A stretch of DNA of 64,000 bases. It comes from Proteiniclasticum aestuarii (GTDB taxonomy: Bacteria > Bacillota > Clostridia > Clostridiales > Clostridiaceae). Position 1 is the stretch's first letter, and each line of letters starts with the position of its first letter. The notes beneath the pieces are model-generated. The model saw nothing but the letters and a program-made list of their open reading frames with translations, did no database searches and was not told the DNA's origin. This document shows positions 41,699 through 51,044 of this stretch, one piece after another. The stretch lies in assembly GCF_017368455.1 (NCBI RefSeq), contig NZ_JAFNJU010000005.1, positions 62,001 to 126,000 on the forward strand, given 5' to 3'. The position numbers and the translations under genes are program-made.

Positions 41699-42429
41699 AG
41701 AAGATCAGGGTGACGTATTTCATTATCCTGCTGCTTGCCCTGCTCCTTGGGGCCATGCTCCTGTTTCCAGAGCAGTTCGAGACGCTTCTTGCCGGCCTGT
41801 TCACATCGAAGTTCACCCAGGGCTCCAGAACACCCCTGCCGGTGCTGTTTCTGGAGCATCTGGAGATGGTTGTGATCTCCAGCGCCATGGCCATCGCCTT
41901 CGGATTTGTTCTGGGTGTTTTTCTCACCACAAAGACCGGGGCAGAGTTCAAGGAATCGCTGCTGAAGCTTGTGAATCTGGGACAGACCTTTCCCTCCGCC
42001 GCGCTTCTCGCGCTGGTGGTGCCCATCGTGGGCTACGGCATCAAAGGAGCCCTCATTGCCCTGTTTCTCTACGCCCTGATGCCCATTGTCTATAATGTGG
42101 TGGTGGGTATTGAAGAAGTGCCTGAAGATGTGGTGGAGGCGGCCCGAGGCATGGGCATGAGTGAATGGGAGACCTATCGTAAGGTGAAGATTCCCTTGGC
42201 CATGAATGCCATTTTAGGGGGCATCCGAACCTCCACAGTGATCAACATCAGTGCCGCGACCCTGGCGGCGGCGGCCGGAGCAGGAGGACTTGGCGTTCTT
42301 GTGGTCAATGGAGTGAAGACCTTCGACATGGTGCTGATCCTCATGGGATCCATCCCGGTGACCCTTCTGGCGGTGATTGTGGAGCTGATTCTGGAGGAAG
42401 TGCAGAAAAGAAGAGTATACGCACAATGA
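41695..42429 (+). CDS. Osmoprotectant ABC permease
   Basis: 244 residues, close to the normal OpuCD length. The ATPase-contact loop [15 protein letters not shown] is present and about five to six membrane segments can be traced. Starts from ATG overlapping the ATPase stop. With the longer permease it would form a heterodimeric membrane channel for uptake of compatible solutes. The gene order binding protein, permease, ATPase, permease differs from the opuC order. Confidence 0.9.
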   Translation: MKKIRVTYFIILLLALLLGAMLLFPEQFETLLAGLFTSKFTQGSRTPLPVLFLEHLEMVVISSAMAIAFGFVLGVFLTTKTGAEFKESLLKLVNLGQTFPSAALLALVVPIVGYGIKGALIALFLYALMPIVYNVVVGIEEVPEDVVEAARGMGMSEWETYRKVKIPLAMNAILGGIRTSTVINISAATLAAAAGAGGLGVLVVNGVKTFDMVLILMGSIPVTLLAVIVELILEEVQKRRVYAQ

Positions 42430-42533
42430 AAACAGATATGGGAGACACTCATACAGAAGGTCAGGCGCCTTCCGTACAGAAAGGTCTGCCCATGTTAGAA
42501 TAGAGAAAAATGATGAAAGGTGGATAACAAAAG

Positions 42534-44303
42534 ATGAGATGGAGCTTGAACGAGCTGTATGATTCATTCGAATCAGAAGCATATACTACGGATTCCAGGA
42601 GAATTCTGGAGATGATCAGCGAGGTGAACACCTTCGCGGAGAAAGAGCTGACCAGTACAGAAGGGGCGAAGGAAAAAGCGGAGAAGTATCTCCGCTACGA
42701 TGAGACCCTGACCAAACTGATTTCAAAGGTTCTTAGCTATGCAAGCCTCACCATGGCAGTGGATGCTAGAAACGAAGTGGCCAAGGAGAACTATGCGAGA
42801 ATCGCTATGAGCCTGTCAGAGCTCACCAAGGCGGAAGTGCTCTTTACAAGATTCATCGCAGCCATCGAGAATCTGCAGGAAGTCATGGACTCCAGTGATT
42901 ATCTGAAAGAGCATGAGTTCATGCTGAAGGAAATCAGAAAGAATGCCAGATATCTCCTGAGCAATGAAGAGGAGATGCTCATTTCCAAGATGAGCAACAC
43001 CGGGTCCAAGGCCTGGACGAACCTTCAGAATATCCTCACCTCCACACTACTGGTGGACATCGAGCTGGAGGGAGAGAAGAAGAAGCTGCCTCTGCCTGCC
43101 ATAAGAAACCTTGCCTATGACAAGGATCCGGATGTGAGAAAGAAAGCCTTTGAAGCGGAGCTTTCCGCCTATGAGAAGGTGGAGGAATCCTCCGCTGCGG
43201 CCCTCAATGGAATCAAGGGAGAAGTGCTCACTGTATCTGAGCTTCGCGGATTCTCGCATCCTCTGGAGGAGACGCTGCTTCAGTCCAGAATGGAGAAGGA
43301 GACCCTCGATGCCATGTTCACGGCCATCAAGGAATCCCTGCCCATGTTCAGAAAGTATCTGAAAAGAAAAGCTGCGCTTCTAGGCCATGAGAAGGGACTT
43401 CCCTTCTACGATCTCTTTGCGCCCATGGGAGAAAGCCAGCTGCATTTCACCTACGAGGAAGCCATGGACTACATCGTGAAGAATTTCAACACCTTTAGCA
43501 CTAGACTGGGGGATTATGCCAGAAATGCCTATGAGAAGAACTGGATGGATGTGGAGCCCAGAGACGGCAAAAGAGGCGGCGCATTCTGCTCCAACCTCCA
43601 TGCCATCGGAGAATCCAGAGTCATGGCGAACTTTGACGGAAGCTTCAGCAACATGACGACCCTGGCCCATGAACTGGGTCATGGATACCATGGATATAAC
43701 CTGAAGGATGAAACCATCTTAAACAGCAGCTATCCCATGCCTATCGCGGAAACCGCATCCATCTTCTGCGAGACCATCGTGGTCAATGCGGCGCTGAAGG
43801 AAATGGACGATCGGGAAGCGGTGACCATTCTGGAACAGTCCATCTCCGATGCCACACAGGTCATCGTGGACATCTACTCCAGATATCTCTTTGAAACGAA
43901 GCTGTTTGAAACCAGAAAAGATCATCCTCTTTCTGTGAAGGAACTGAAAAGCTATATGGTGGAAGCCCAGAAGGAAGCCTATGGAGAAGGGCTGGATGAG
44001 GATGTGCTGCATCCCTACATGTGGCTCAACAAGACCCACTACTACTCCGCAGGAAGGAATTTCTACAACTTCCCCTATGCCTTCGGACTGCTGTTCTCCA
44101 AGGGTCTCTATGCGGTATACCTGAAAAGAGGAGAAGAGTTCGTTCCCGAATATGATGCGCTTCTCTCTGTCACCGGAAAGAAGGATATCATAGAAGTGGC
44201 CGAAATGATGAACATCGATGTGACAAAGCCTGACTTCTTCAGAGATTCTCTGAAGATCGTGGAAAAGGACATTGAAAAGTTCCTGAGCCTAACGAAGAAA
44301 TAG
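42534..44303 (+). CDS. pepF: Oligoendopeptidase F (M3 family)
   Basis: 589 residues. The zinc motif HELGHGYH starts near residue 379, in LAHELGHGYHG, and the later glutamate lies in PIAETASIFCET. Length and the N-terminal LYDSFESEAY region fit PepF, a cytosolic metallopeptidase that cuts peptides of about 7-20 residues. A RBS AAAGGTGG lies upstream. It follows the transporter operon by about 100 bases and ends with a strong terminator. The function may be peptide turnover. Confidence 0.93.
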   Translation: MRWSLNELYDSFESEAYTTDSRRILEMISEVNTFAEKELTSTEGAKEKAEKYLRYDETLTKLISKVLSYASLTMAVDARNEVAKENYARIAMSLSELTKAEVLFTRFIAAIENLQEVMDSSDYLKEHEFMLKEIRKNARYLLSNEEEMLISKMSNTGSKAWTNLQNILTSTLLVDIELEGEKKKLPLPAIRNLAYDKDPDVRKKAFEAELSAYEKVEESSAAALNGIKGEVLTVSELRGFSHPLEETLLQSRMEKETLDAMFTAIKESLPMFRKYLKRKAALLGHEKGLPFYDLFAPMGESQLHFTYEEAMDYIVKNFNTFSTRLGDYARNAYEKNWMDVEPRDGKRGGAFCSNLHAIGESRVMANFDGSFSNMTTLAHELGHGYHGYNLKDETILNSSYPMPIAETASIFCETIVVNAALKEMDDREAVTILEQSISDATQVIVDIYSRYLFETKLFETRKDHPLSVKELKSYMVEAQKEAYGEGLDEDVLHPYMWLNKTHYYSAGRNFYNFPYAFGLLFSKGLYAVYLKRGEEFVPEYDALLSVTGKKDIIEVAEMMNIDVTKPDFFRDSLKIVEKDIEKFLSLTKK

Positions 44304-44318
44304 GTAGATCAATATAAT

Positions 44319-44360
44319 AAGTCCCAGCAGAAGCGCAATGGCTCTTCTGCTGGGACTTTT
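44319..44360. terminator. Terminator between pepF and the alpha/beta hydrolase
   Basis: AAGTCCCAGCAGAAG pairs with CTTCTGCTGGGACTT, plus TTTTC. Confidence 0.85.
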
Positions 44361-44401
44361 CATTGGGTTCTAAGTGTGGATTCCTATGAGTCGGATTCTC
44401 G

Positions 44402-45214
44402 TCATCTGTTTTTCAGGATGAAGCCCAGAAGCAGGGTGATGATCTCATCAGGCTTTTCGAAGATGGCCACATGTCCGCACTCAGGGAGAAGCACATATTC
44501 AGATCCCTTGATTTCATGATGGATCCGAAGGGAATGGTGGGGCTTCTTCAGAATATCCTCTTCTCCGCAGATGATGAGGGTCTTCACCTGGATTTCCTTC
44601 AGGCGGTCGACCATGGTCACGTCTCTGAGGAAGGTGTCGTAGAGGGTGATCTGGCCCTTCAGGTAATCTTCCCCGATGTTCTTTGTGGCCTTTGCCCGGG
44701 CGCTGAGAAATTCCTCGTTCTCCCTCATGAACTTTGTTCCGTAGATGGTGGGCATAAGGAGATTGAAAAAGGATTCTCCGTCTCCTTCTCTGGCAGGAAC
44801 CTTCCAGGAGGAGATGAAGGCTTTCATCACCGGGTCCAGCTCCGAAGTGGAATCGATGATCACCATGGATTTCATCCGATCCCCATGGAGGGTGGCGTAT
44901 TTCATGGCCACTTCACCCCCGTAGGAAGTGCCCACAAAATGAGCGGATGAGATGCCAAGATACGCAAGGAGAGCATCCAGCTCCTCTGCATGCTCTTCAA
45001 AGGAATAGGGGCCTTCAGGCTTATCGGATTTCAGCTGACCTTTGAAATCGTGCAGAATCACCCGGTAACCCATGTCCTCGAAAGGTTTGGAGAGAACATA
45101 CCAGCTGTTTGTGCTGGCCATGACCCCGTTGAGAAAGACGATGTTTTCTTCCGCATCCTCTTTTCCTCGGATTTCATAAAAAAGACGGACTCCGTTGACC
45201 TTAAAAAATGACAT
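44402..45214 (-). CDS. Alpha/beta hydrolase
   Basis: 270 residues. The nucleophile elbow is GTSYGG (Ser), and Asp and His are in GEEDIL and PECGHVA, forming the usual triad. Residues NGVMASTNSWYVLSKPF form the oxyanion region. Substrate not determined. GGAGG lies before the ATG. Its promoter, on the minus strand, contains a near-perfect cre element in the spacer, so catabolite repression by CcpA is expected. Confidence 0.88.
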   Translation of the reverse strand: MSFFKVNGVRLFYEIRGKEDAEENIVFLNGVMASTNSWYVLSKPFEDMGYRVILHDFKGQLKSDKPEGPYSFEEHAEELDALLAYLGISSAHFVGTSYGGEVAMKYATLHGDRMKSMVIIDSTSELDPVMKAFISSWKVPAREGDGESFFNLLMPTIYGTKFMRENEEFLSARAKATKNIGEDYLKGQITLYDTFLRDVTMVDRLKEIQVKTLIICGEEDILKKPHHSLRIHHEIKGSEYVLLPECGHVAIFEKPDEIITLLLGFILKNR

Positions 45215-45265
45215 TATGATCCTCCTTCAATCAGTACTATAAAACATGATGCAACACTCATATTC

Positions 45266-45294
45266 AGAGTATCTGAAAGCGTTTGCAAAGTCAA
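45266..45294 (-). promoter_or_regulatory. Promoter with embedded cre site
   Basis: On the minus strand TTGACT (45289-45294), a 17-base spacer and TACTCT (45266-45271). Within the spacer, 45274-45287, TGAAAGCGTTTGCA (+ strand) matches the CcpA-binding cre consensus. CcpA bound there would block RNA polymerase. Confidence 0.7.
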
Positions 45295-45319
45295 TCCGTC
45301 AGGAGCTGAAAAGGCATGA

Positions 45320-45347
45320 AAAAGAGTCCGCTTTAAATAGCGGACTC
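45320..45347 (-). terminator. Terminator after HAD phosphatase gene
   Basis: GAGTCCGCT...AGCGGACTC hairpin, with T residues on the minus strand. Confidence 0.75.
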
Positions 45348-45379
45348 TGATACTTCATGATGTTCTTATCGATTCTTTT

Positions 45380-46246
45380 CTAAAGTCCCATGTCTTCCAT
45401 GAGCTTATAGAGAAACTTCGCGGCACCATCTTCATCGTTGGTGGGTGCCTGAAAATCCGCCATGGATTTGATGTTTTCCACGGCATTGCCCATGGCCCCT
45501 TTGATGCCGGCAATCTTGATCATGGAGAGATCGTTATAGTTGTCTCCGATGACGGCCACATCGGAAAGGCCGATGCCCAGGTGCTCACAAAGATGCTTCA
45601 GGGCGATGCCTTTGGAGGTGTCGCTGCTGGTCATCTCGAAGTTGTATTTCCAGGAGCTGAAGGTGAGAATTCTTTTATCCATGGTGAAACGCTCCATGGC
45701 TTTATGGATCTTGTTGAGGTAGGCACTGATGGAGGAGACGCTGTTGGCGCTTTCGATGGAATCCAGAAGCACCTCCATGTCGGGCACGACTTTGAGATTG
45801 CCCTGGGAAAGGACAAGGCCCAAGACATCCTGTTCCAGTTCTTCTCTCTTCTTCGTGTCCACGGATCCCACATCTTCCAGTTCCTGATGAAGAATATCCA
45901 GGCCTTTCTGAGTGATGTAGGTATACTCATCATCGGCCACTTCGAATTCCAGATTCTGGGCCTTCAGATAGGTGATGATCTCCCTGACCTGGTCTTTGGG
46001 GATGGAGATGGAATACATCTTCTCTCCGTCCGTGTTGTATACACTGGCCCCGTTGCTGGAGATGATGTAGGGCTTCACGTCCAGTTCGCTGATGATTTCC
46101 AGAATGTCATTATAGGATCTTCCTGTGGCGATGCAGACGGGAATTCCTTTGTCCATGGCAGTCTTGATGGCATTCATGCTGAACTCGGACAGTTTGTGCT
46201 CCGAGTTCAGAAGGGTACCGTCCAAATCTGTTACAAATAGTTTCAT
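45380..46246 (-). CDS. Cof-type HAD-IIB phosphatase
   Basis: 288 residues from ATG 46246, with GGAGG upstream; a 46261 in-frame ATG is further away. Motifs: DLDGTLLNSE (nucleophile Asp), ATGRS, and GDNYNDLSMI (metal). The C2-type cap lies in the middle. These enzymes dephosphorylate sugar phosphates or other metabolites. It is transcribed leftward after the eRF1-like gene, with a 130-base gap. Confidence 0.9.
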   Translation of the reverse strand: MKLFVTDLDGTLLNSEHKLSEFSMNAIKTAMDKGIPVCIATGRSYNDILEIISELDVKPYIISSNGASVYNTDGEKMYSISIPKDQVREIITYLKAQNLEFEVADDEYTYITQKGLDILHQELEDVGSVDTKKREELEQDVLGLVLSQGNLKVVPDMEVLLDSIESANSVSSISAYLNKIHKAMERFTMDKRILTFSSWKYNFEMTSSDTSKGIALKHLCEHLGIGLSDVAVIGDNYNDLSMIKIAGIKGAMGNAVENIKSMADFQAPTNDEDGAAKFLYKLMEDMGL

Positions 46247-46326
46247 AAAAAAATCCTCCAAAACGTGATTACTCTTATTACTCAGAGTATATCACACGAC
46301 ATCGTTTTCAAGGTCAACGGATTGAA

Positions 46327-46351
46327 GACAGCTGCAAAATATTTTCTGCAG
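46327..46351 (-). terminator. Hairpin after the eRF1-like gene
   Basis: GACAGCTGCA and TGCAGCTGTC pair perfectly; T run is weak. Confidence 0.5.
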
Positions 46352-46372
46352 CTGTCTCTGACGGTTATGTTT

Positions 46373-47512
46373 TTATGCTTTCTGATATCTGTAGATGGCT
46401 TTCACACCGGTATCCAGGGACAGCTTCTCATCGGTCACCACATAGACCTTGGCGCTCTGCTTCAGTGCAAGTAGCGTCAGATCATTGAGCATGTCGCCGG
46501 ACTCCGTTTCTACAAGGAGAGGGTCCTTTCCGGGGGCGATTCTGCCGGGGATGGTTTTGTTGAGATTCACAATAAGACTCTCCACTCTGCCTTCCATGGC
46601 GGCCCGTGCGATTTCGCTGATGTCTTCGGATGCCAGTTCTCTTGATTTTGACAGTTCATACTGATCATTGAGTTTTTCAAGGCGGCTGTTGAAATCGGGT
46701 TCCAGCACATCCCAGGCCATTTTTCTCAGTTCCGTCTGATCCAGGGACTGCGGATCTTTTCTGATGCCTTCCTTGGTCAGATAGTCATTGTGGCTGACCT
46801 TGGCGAATTCCGTATGATTTTCAGGAAGCGTGGCCAGAATCAGGGGGACTTCCGTTCTTTTAGAATGGTTCTCGTAAATGTAACGGTCCACCCATCTGAA
46901 ATATTTCTCCACATCGATTTCTTCTTCATCTCTTGCAGACCCGCCATACCCGAATCTTGCACTGCCTGTAAGGCCCACGGAAGATCCTTGCATGTGGTTG
47001 TTCTCAGTGAAATAGCCTACCACGTCTTTCAGAGACTTCTGTTCCTCTTCGGGAAGGTCCACTTTTCTCAGAGCGTACCGGTTTCCCTCATAAAGGGTGA
47101 AGTCATTTTTATTTAAAGCGAGAATCTGAAAACTGTCATCCGTCTGATAGGCGTTCAGAAGGGGTTTGATGTAGAAAGTATCAGATACCTCCACATATTC
47201 CATGACCTCTCTCTGCAGTTTGTAGACCACAATGTCTTCCGAGGTGGCCAGAACACCGAGTCCATCGAGCTGGTTTGCCCAGAACTTCGTGTCCTCTTCC
47301 AGTTTCTTCAGGTCGCTCAGGATCTTATCTTCCTGCTTTCCCCGATAGTCGGAAAGCCTGCTTTCCACTTTCTTCAATAGATTCTTGAAACGAATCTCAT
47401 TGTTTTTTGATTCGGTAGTTAATCTACTGGTGGGCAGATAGATGGAAACCAATGGGGCTTCTCCTTTTTCAATGATTGGATGTGGAAATCTTTCTGCAAC
47501 AATGTAAGTCAT
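46373..47512 (-). CDS. Bacterial eRF1-like (baeRF) protein
   Basis: 379 residues. The start LVSIYLPTSRLTTESKNNEI with FKNLLKKVESRL matches the N-terminal region of the bacterial archaeo-eukaryotic release factor families (baeRF). Middle and C-terminal parts resemble the eRF1/Pelota arrangement (MAWDVLEPDFNSRLEKLNDQ, then ALKQSAKVYVVTDEKLSLDT). The typical GGQ motif of release factors was not found, so peptide release is unlikely; some relatives bind hibernating ribosomes. It stands alone, with long AT-rich sequence upstream. The ribosomal role is inferred. Confidence 0.65.
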   Translation of the reverse strand: MTYIVAERFPHPIIEKGEAPLVSIYLPTSRLTTESKNNEIRFKNLLKKVESRLSDYRGKQEDKILSDLKKLEEDTKFWANQLDGLGVLATSEDIVVYKLQREVMEYVEVSDTFYIKPLLNAYQTDDSFQILALNKNDFTLYEGNRYALRKVDLPEEEQKSLKDVVGYFTENNHMQGSSVGLTGSARFGYGGSARDEEEIDVEKYFRWVDRYIYENHSKRTEVPLILATLPENHTEFAKVSHNDYLTKEGIRKDPQSLDQTELRKMAWDVLEPDFNSRLEKLNDQYELSKSRELASEDISEIARAAMEGRVESLIVNLNKTIPGRIAPGKDPLLVETESGDMLNDLTLLALKQSAKVYVVTDEKLSLDTGVKAIYRYQKA

Positions 47513-47678
47513 ATAACGTACCTCCTAGATTATTTGAATTTTCTGAACTTAAAAAATAAGGGTTTCCATATTCTGTAAGTGAAATAATTATACAATAAAT
47601 TATTGAACAGAGTTTAAATATACAATTAACACAAAGGACATAATGGAGTGGTATATTTCTTCACAATCCACAGCAATT

Positions 47679-47703
47679 TAAAACCGGCCCCGAAAGGCCG
47701 GCT
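47679..47703 (-). terminator. Terminator after L25 gene
   Basis: On the minus strand GCCGGCC-TTTC-GGGGCCGG, followed by TTTT. Confidence 0.75.
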
Positions 47704-47755
47704 ATCAGATATATGAATGTTGATTTGAATCTGCATCTTTTCAGTTTTCTTCTTA

Positions 47756-48379
47756 TTATTCTTCTTCGTCCACCAGAGGCACTTCAGCAGCATCTTCGTC
47801 TACTTCTGTTTCTTCAGGTTCCTCTTCGGACAGCTGTGCGGATAGCACGATACCGATGAGGTCATCATCTTCTCCGAGTACTTCGATTCCTTCTGGCACC
47901 TTGATTTCATTCAGGAAGACCTTGTCCTCGAACTTCAGCTCGCTGACGTCGAATTCCAGTCTCTCCGGAATATCTTCTGCGGGTCCCTTCAGCTCGATTT
48001 CCGTGATATTCGGCTGGAACAGCAGATGGTCTCTCTGCAGCTGATCTTCACCTAAGATATGCAGCGGAATGGAAACGTGAATGATCTCACGCAGGGAAAT
48101 GGATTGGAAATCGATGTGTTCCGGCAGGAACGTCGCTCCGTTTCTCTGAACTTCCTTCACAATCACACTGGTCGTCTTGTCCAGTCCATCCAGCTTGATG
48201 ATGGATGATTGGGTGTTTTCCTTAAGAAGCCTGTTGGCTTCCTGCAGGGTCAGCTCAACGGGCACGGAATCTCTGTGTTCCTTCCCGTAGATGACAGCAG
48301 GAACGAATCCTTCCCGTCTCAGCTTCCTGGCTTTGACACCCTCTCTACGTCTTGCAATTTGATATACTGTATTACTCAT
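47756..48379 (-). CDS. rplY: 50S ribosomal protein L25 (Ctc form)
   Basis: 207 residues from ATG 48379, eight bases after AGGAG. The N-terminal L25 domain has RREGFVPAVIYGKE; the TL5/Ctc-type C-terminal domain (FQPNITEIELKGPAEDIPER) follows, and the end is an acidic tail (EEEPEETEVDEDAAEV). Ctc is a general stress version of L25 that binds 5S rRNA. It lies between the eRF1-like gene and the divergent ATP-cone gene. Confidence 0.93.
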   Translation of the reverse strand: MSNTVYQIARRREGVKARKLRREGFVPAVIYGKEHRDSVPVELTLQEANRLLKENTQSSIIKLDGLDKTTSVIVKEVQRNGATFLPEHIDFQSISLREIIHVSIPLHILGEDQLQRDHLLFQPNITEIELKGPAEDIPERLEFDVSELKFEDKVFLNEIKVPEGIEVLGEDDDLIGIVLSAQLSEEEPEETEVDEDAAEVPLVDEEE

Positions 48380-48594
48380 AAAAATCACTCCTCATACTTT
48401 ATATCATTTATCTGACTTCTCCATTGTACCGCATAGAAAATGGGATTTGATGTAATTTTGCAAAAATTCAAAGCTTATTGTTCTCAGGTTAACAACAGGT
48501 TCGAAAAGTTTACAATGATTTCTTATTTGAATTCTTTCCTGAAAGTTTACAGGGTTAATTCCGGGGATTGGACGTAAAAATCAGGCGGATATAG

Positions 48595-48600
48595 TATAAT
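48595..48600 (+). promoter_or_regulatory. -10 element before the ATP-cone gene
   Basis: TATAAT, 37 bases before the start. A convincing -35 is not seen. Confidence 0.4.
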
Positions 48601-48636
48601 GATAGAAAGAAATCAAAGTAAAGGTGGGATAAGTCA

Positions 48637-48936
48637 ATGCTGAAAGTAGTGAAAAGAGATGGAAGAATTGTGGACTTTGATCCGGATCGAATCAAGACAT
48701 CTGTGGCCAACAGTGCCAGAGACTCTGAAATCCAGATCACGGAAAAAGAGCTGAAACTCATTGCCGGATCGGTGGAGAAGACCATATCGAAGGTTCGCGG
48801 AGAGACTGGAATCACGTCCACCTATGAAATCAGAGGTGCGGTGGTGCGTGCGCTGAAAGACATGGGCTACCGGAATATCGCCAAGGATTTTTACAATCAC
48901 TCCAAGGTGGTACGGGAGCCTGGCAAGAAAGACTAG
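48637..48936 (+). CDS. Stand-alone ATP-cone domain protein
   Basis: 99 residues, consisting of one ATP-cone domain: KVVKRDGRIVDFDPDRIKTS, then VEKTISKVRGETGIT, and VVRALKDMGYRNIA. Such a domain usually precedes NrdR, NrdD or NrdA; here nothing else is attached. It may sense ATP/dATP by itself or in another complex. rapZ follows after 28 bases, probably in the same operon. A paralogue of NrdR without the zinc finger is another reading. Confidence 0.85.
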   Translation: MLKVVKRDGRIVDFDPDRIKTSVANSARDSEIQITEKELKLIAGSVEKTISKVRGETGITSTYEIRGAVVRALKDMGYRNIAKDFYNHSKVVREPGKKD

Positions 48937-48964
48937 ACAGACATAGACGATGGAGGTGTTTTAA

Positions 48965-49825
48965 ATGGAACTGGTAATAGTAACAGGAATGTCCGGATCA
49001 GGGAAGTCCGTTGCAATCAATGCTCTGGAAGACCTGGGATACTACTGTGTGGACAATCTGCCACCTCAGTTCATACTGCCCTTTGCCAAGCTCAGTATCG
49101 GCACGAAGGGAAGAGAAGAGAAGCTGGCACTGGTGGTGGACGCCAGAAGCAAGGATATTTTCACAGGTCTGCAGGATGAGATCCGCATGCTGGATGAGAA
49201 CAGCTTCAGATATAAAATTCTGTTTCTGGATGCTTCTGATGAAACACTTCTGAACAGGTACAAGGAAACCAGAAGAAAGCATCCCCTCATGGGGAGCAAG
49301 GTCACTTCGCTGGAAGAGGCCATCGACATAGAAAGGATCTCTTATGAGACCATCCGCAGCAAATCCGATTTCATCATCGATACCACGTATCTCAGCAGTG
49401 CCAATCTGAAGAAGGAAGTGACCAGTCTGTTCTCGGTGGGAGATTTTCACACCATGCAGATCAAGACCGTCTCCTTCGGATACAAATACGGCATTCCCAA
49501 TGATGCGGATCTGGTTTTCGATCTGAGATATCTTCCCAATCCCTACTATGTGGCGGAGCTGAGGGATAAGACCGGCATCAGTGATGATGTGTTCAATTAC
49601 GTCATGAAGACGGACCTGGCCAAAACGCTGTTTGATAAACTCATCGATCTCATCCTGTATCTTGTTCCGCTTTATATGGAGGAAGGCAAGAGCCAGCTGG
49701 TCATCGCCTACGGATGTACAGGCGGCAAGCACCGCTCTGTATCCTTCGCCAGAAGAACAGCAGAACATCTCAGTGAAAAGGGATATAATGTGGCCACGCA
49801 GCACAGAGACATCGAGCGTAAATAA
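48965..49825 (+). CDS. rapZ: RapZ/YvcJ nucleotide-binding adaptor
   Basis: 286 residues. The Walker A motif GMSGSGKS (residues 8-15) and the C-terminal CTGGKHRSV are diagnostic of RapZ/YvcJ. In Escherichia coli RapZ controls GlmZ RNA processing by RNase E; in Firmicutes its function is different and not settled. Usually yvcJ is grouped with yvcK and whiA; here the neighbours are the ATP-cone gene and an amidase. AGGTGT precedes the start. Confidence 0.93.
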   Translation: MELVIVTGMSGSGKSVAINALEDLGYYCVDNLPPQFILPFAKLSIGTKGREEKLALVVDARSKDIFTGLQDEIRMLDENSFRYKILFLDASDETLLNRYKETRRKHPLMGSKVTSLEEAIDIERISYETIRSKSDFIIDTTYLSSANLKKEVTSLFSVGDFHTMQIKTVSFGYKYGIPNDADLVFDLRYLPNPYYVAELRDKTGISDDVFNYVMKTDLAKTLFDKLIDLILYLVPLYMEEGKSQLVIAYGCTGGKHRSVSFARRTAEHLSEKGYNVATQHRDIERK

Positions 49826-49851
49826 AGAAGGATGAAGGAAGTACGAATTCA

Positions 49852-51039
49852 ATGAATGGAATGAGAAAAGTGACTGCGATCCTGCTTCTGTTTGCCGGAA
49901 TCCTGGCGCTGAGTGGCTGCAAATCAGATAACAGAGAACTGCTCAACAAAAAGATCGCTGAAGGGGAACTGCTTCTGGCGGAGGAAAGATTCGAGGAGGC
50001 TTCCGCCTACTTCGCTGAACTTTTTGATGCGAACCGGGACAGCCTCACCGTGATGGAGAAGCATGAGTTCTCAATTAACATGGTAAAGTCCAGAGAAAAT
50101 CTTCAGGAGGCGGAAAGACTCATGAAGACGGAGGCATTCAGAAGTGCCTATGAGCAGCTCAAGGAAATTCATCCGGAAGATCTGGGCGGACAAGAGAGAA
50201 GAGAGGATCTGGAGAAAGAGATTCGGGACAGCTATCTTTCCAACGTACAGAAGCTCAGTGAGGAGAAGAAGTACGAGGAAGCGCTCAGCGTTCTGGATGA
50301 GTACCAGGACATGGTGGGCAGCCAGGAGGAGCTTGAAGTGCTGAGAAGTTCTCTTCTCGCCGATCTCATAGCGTGGGAAAACCCGGAGAAGCCGGAACCG
50401 GTGAAAAAGATTGTTGTGCTGGACCCAGGTCATCAGGCGGTGCAGGATAAGGAGAAAGAGCCCCTGGGACCAGGCTCAGAGATCCTGAAAAATAGAGTCT
50501 CCTCAGGAACCAGAGGGGTGGCGACGGGGGTCTATGAGTATGAACTGAATCTTCTTTTTTCCCTGAAGCTCAGAGACAGGCTTCTTGAGGAAGGGTTTGA
50601 AGTGCTCCTGACAAGGACCGCCCATGATGTCTCCATCAGCAACAAAGAGAGGGCGGAGATGGCCAATGAGGCGGGGGCCGATGTCTTCATCAGAATCCAT
50701 GCCAATGGAAGTGAAAACAGGGACAAACAGGGCATCATGACCATTCACCCCTCCAAAGACAATCCCTTCGTGGGGCATCTAAGTGAAGAGAGCTACCGTT
50801 TATCCAGGGATCTTCATGATGAGATGGTAAGTGGGACGGAAGGGAAAAGTGCCGGCATCCAGGCCATGGACAACATGGTGGGGATCAACTGGTCCAAGGT
50901 GCCTGTATCCATCGTGGAGCTGGGCTATATGTCCAATGAAGAGGAAGACCTGCTGCTTCAAACAGAAGCCTATCAGGCGAAGCTTGTGGAAGGCCTGGTC
51001 AGAGGAATCCAGAAGTATTTCGAGCAGTATAAAGAATAG
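49852..51039 (+). CDS. Lipoprotein N-acetylmuramoyl-L-alanine amidase
   Basis: 395 residues. A signal peptide ends in the lipobox LSGC (Cys near 23). Residues 35-170 are helical, TPR-like repeats (EERFEEASAYF, EEKKYEEALSVL). The C-terminal amidase_3 domain has the zinc ligands in VVLDPGHQ, YELNLL and RIHANGS and the catalytic Glu in IVELGYMSNE. It cuts the bond between muramic acid and the stem peptide. RapZ gene lies 26 bases upstream. Confidence 0.92.
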   Translation: MNGMRKVTAILLLFAGILALSGCKSDNRELLNKKIAEGELLLAEERFEEASAYFAELFDANRDSLTVMEKHEFSINMVKSRENLQEAERLMKTEAFRSAYEQLKEIHPEDLGGQERREDLEKEIRDSYLSNVQKLSEEKKYEEALSVLDEYQDMVGSQEELEVLRSSLLADLIAWENPEKPEPVKKIVVLDPGHQAVQDKEKEPLGPGSEILKNRVSSGTRGVATGVYEYELNLLFSLKLRDRLLEEGFEVLLTRTAHDVSISNKERAEMANEAGADVFIRIHANGSENRDKQGIMTIHPSKDNPFVGHLSEESYRLSRDLHDEMVSGTEGKSAGIQAMDNMVGINWSKVPVSIVELGYMSNEEEDLLLQTEAYQAKLVEGLVRGIQKYFEQYKE

Positions 51040-51044
51040 GAAGC

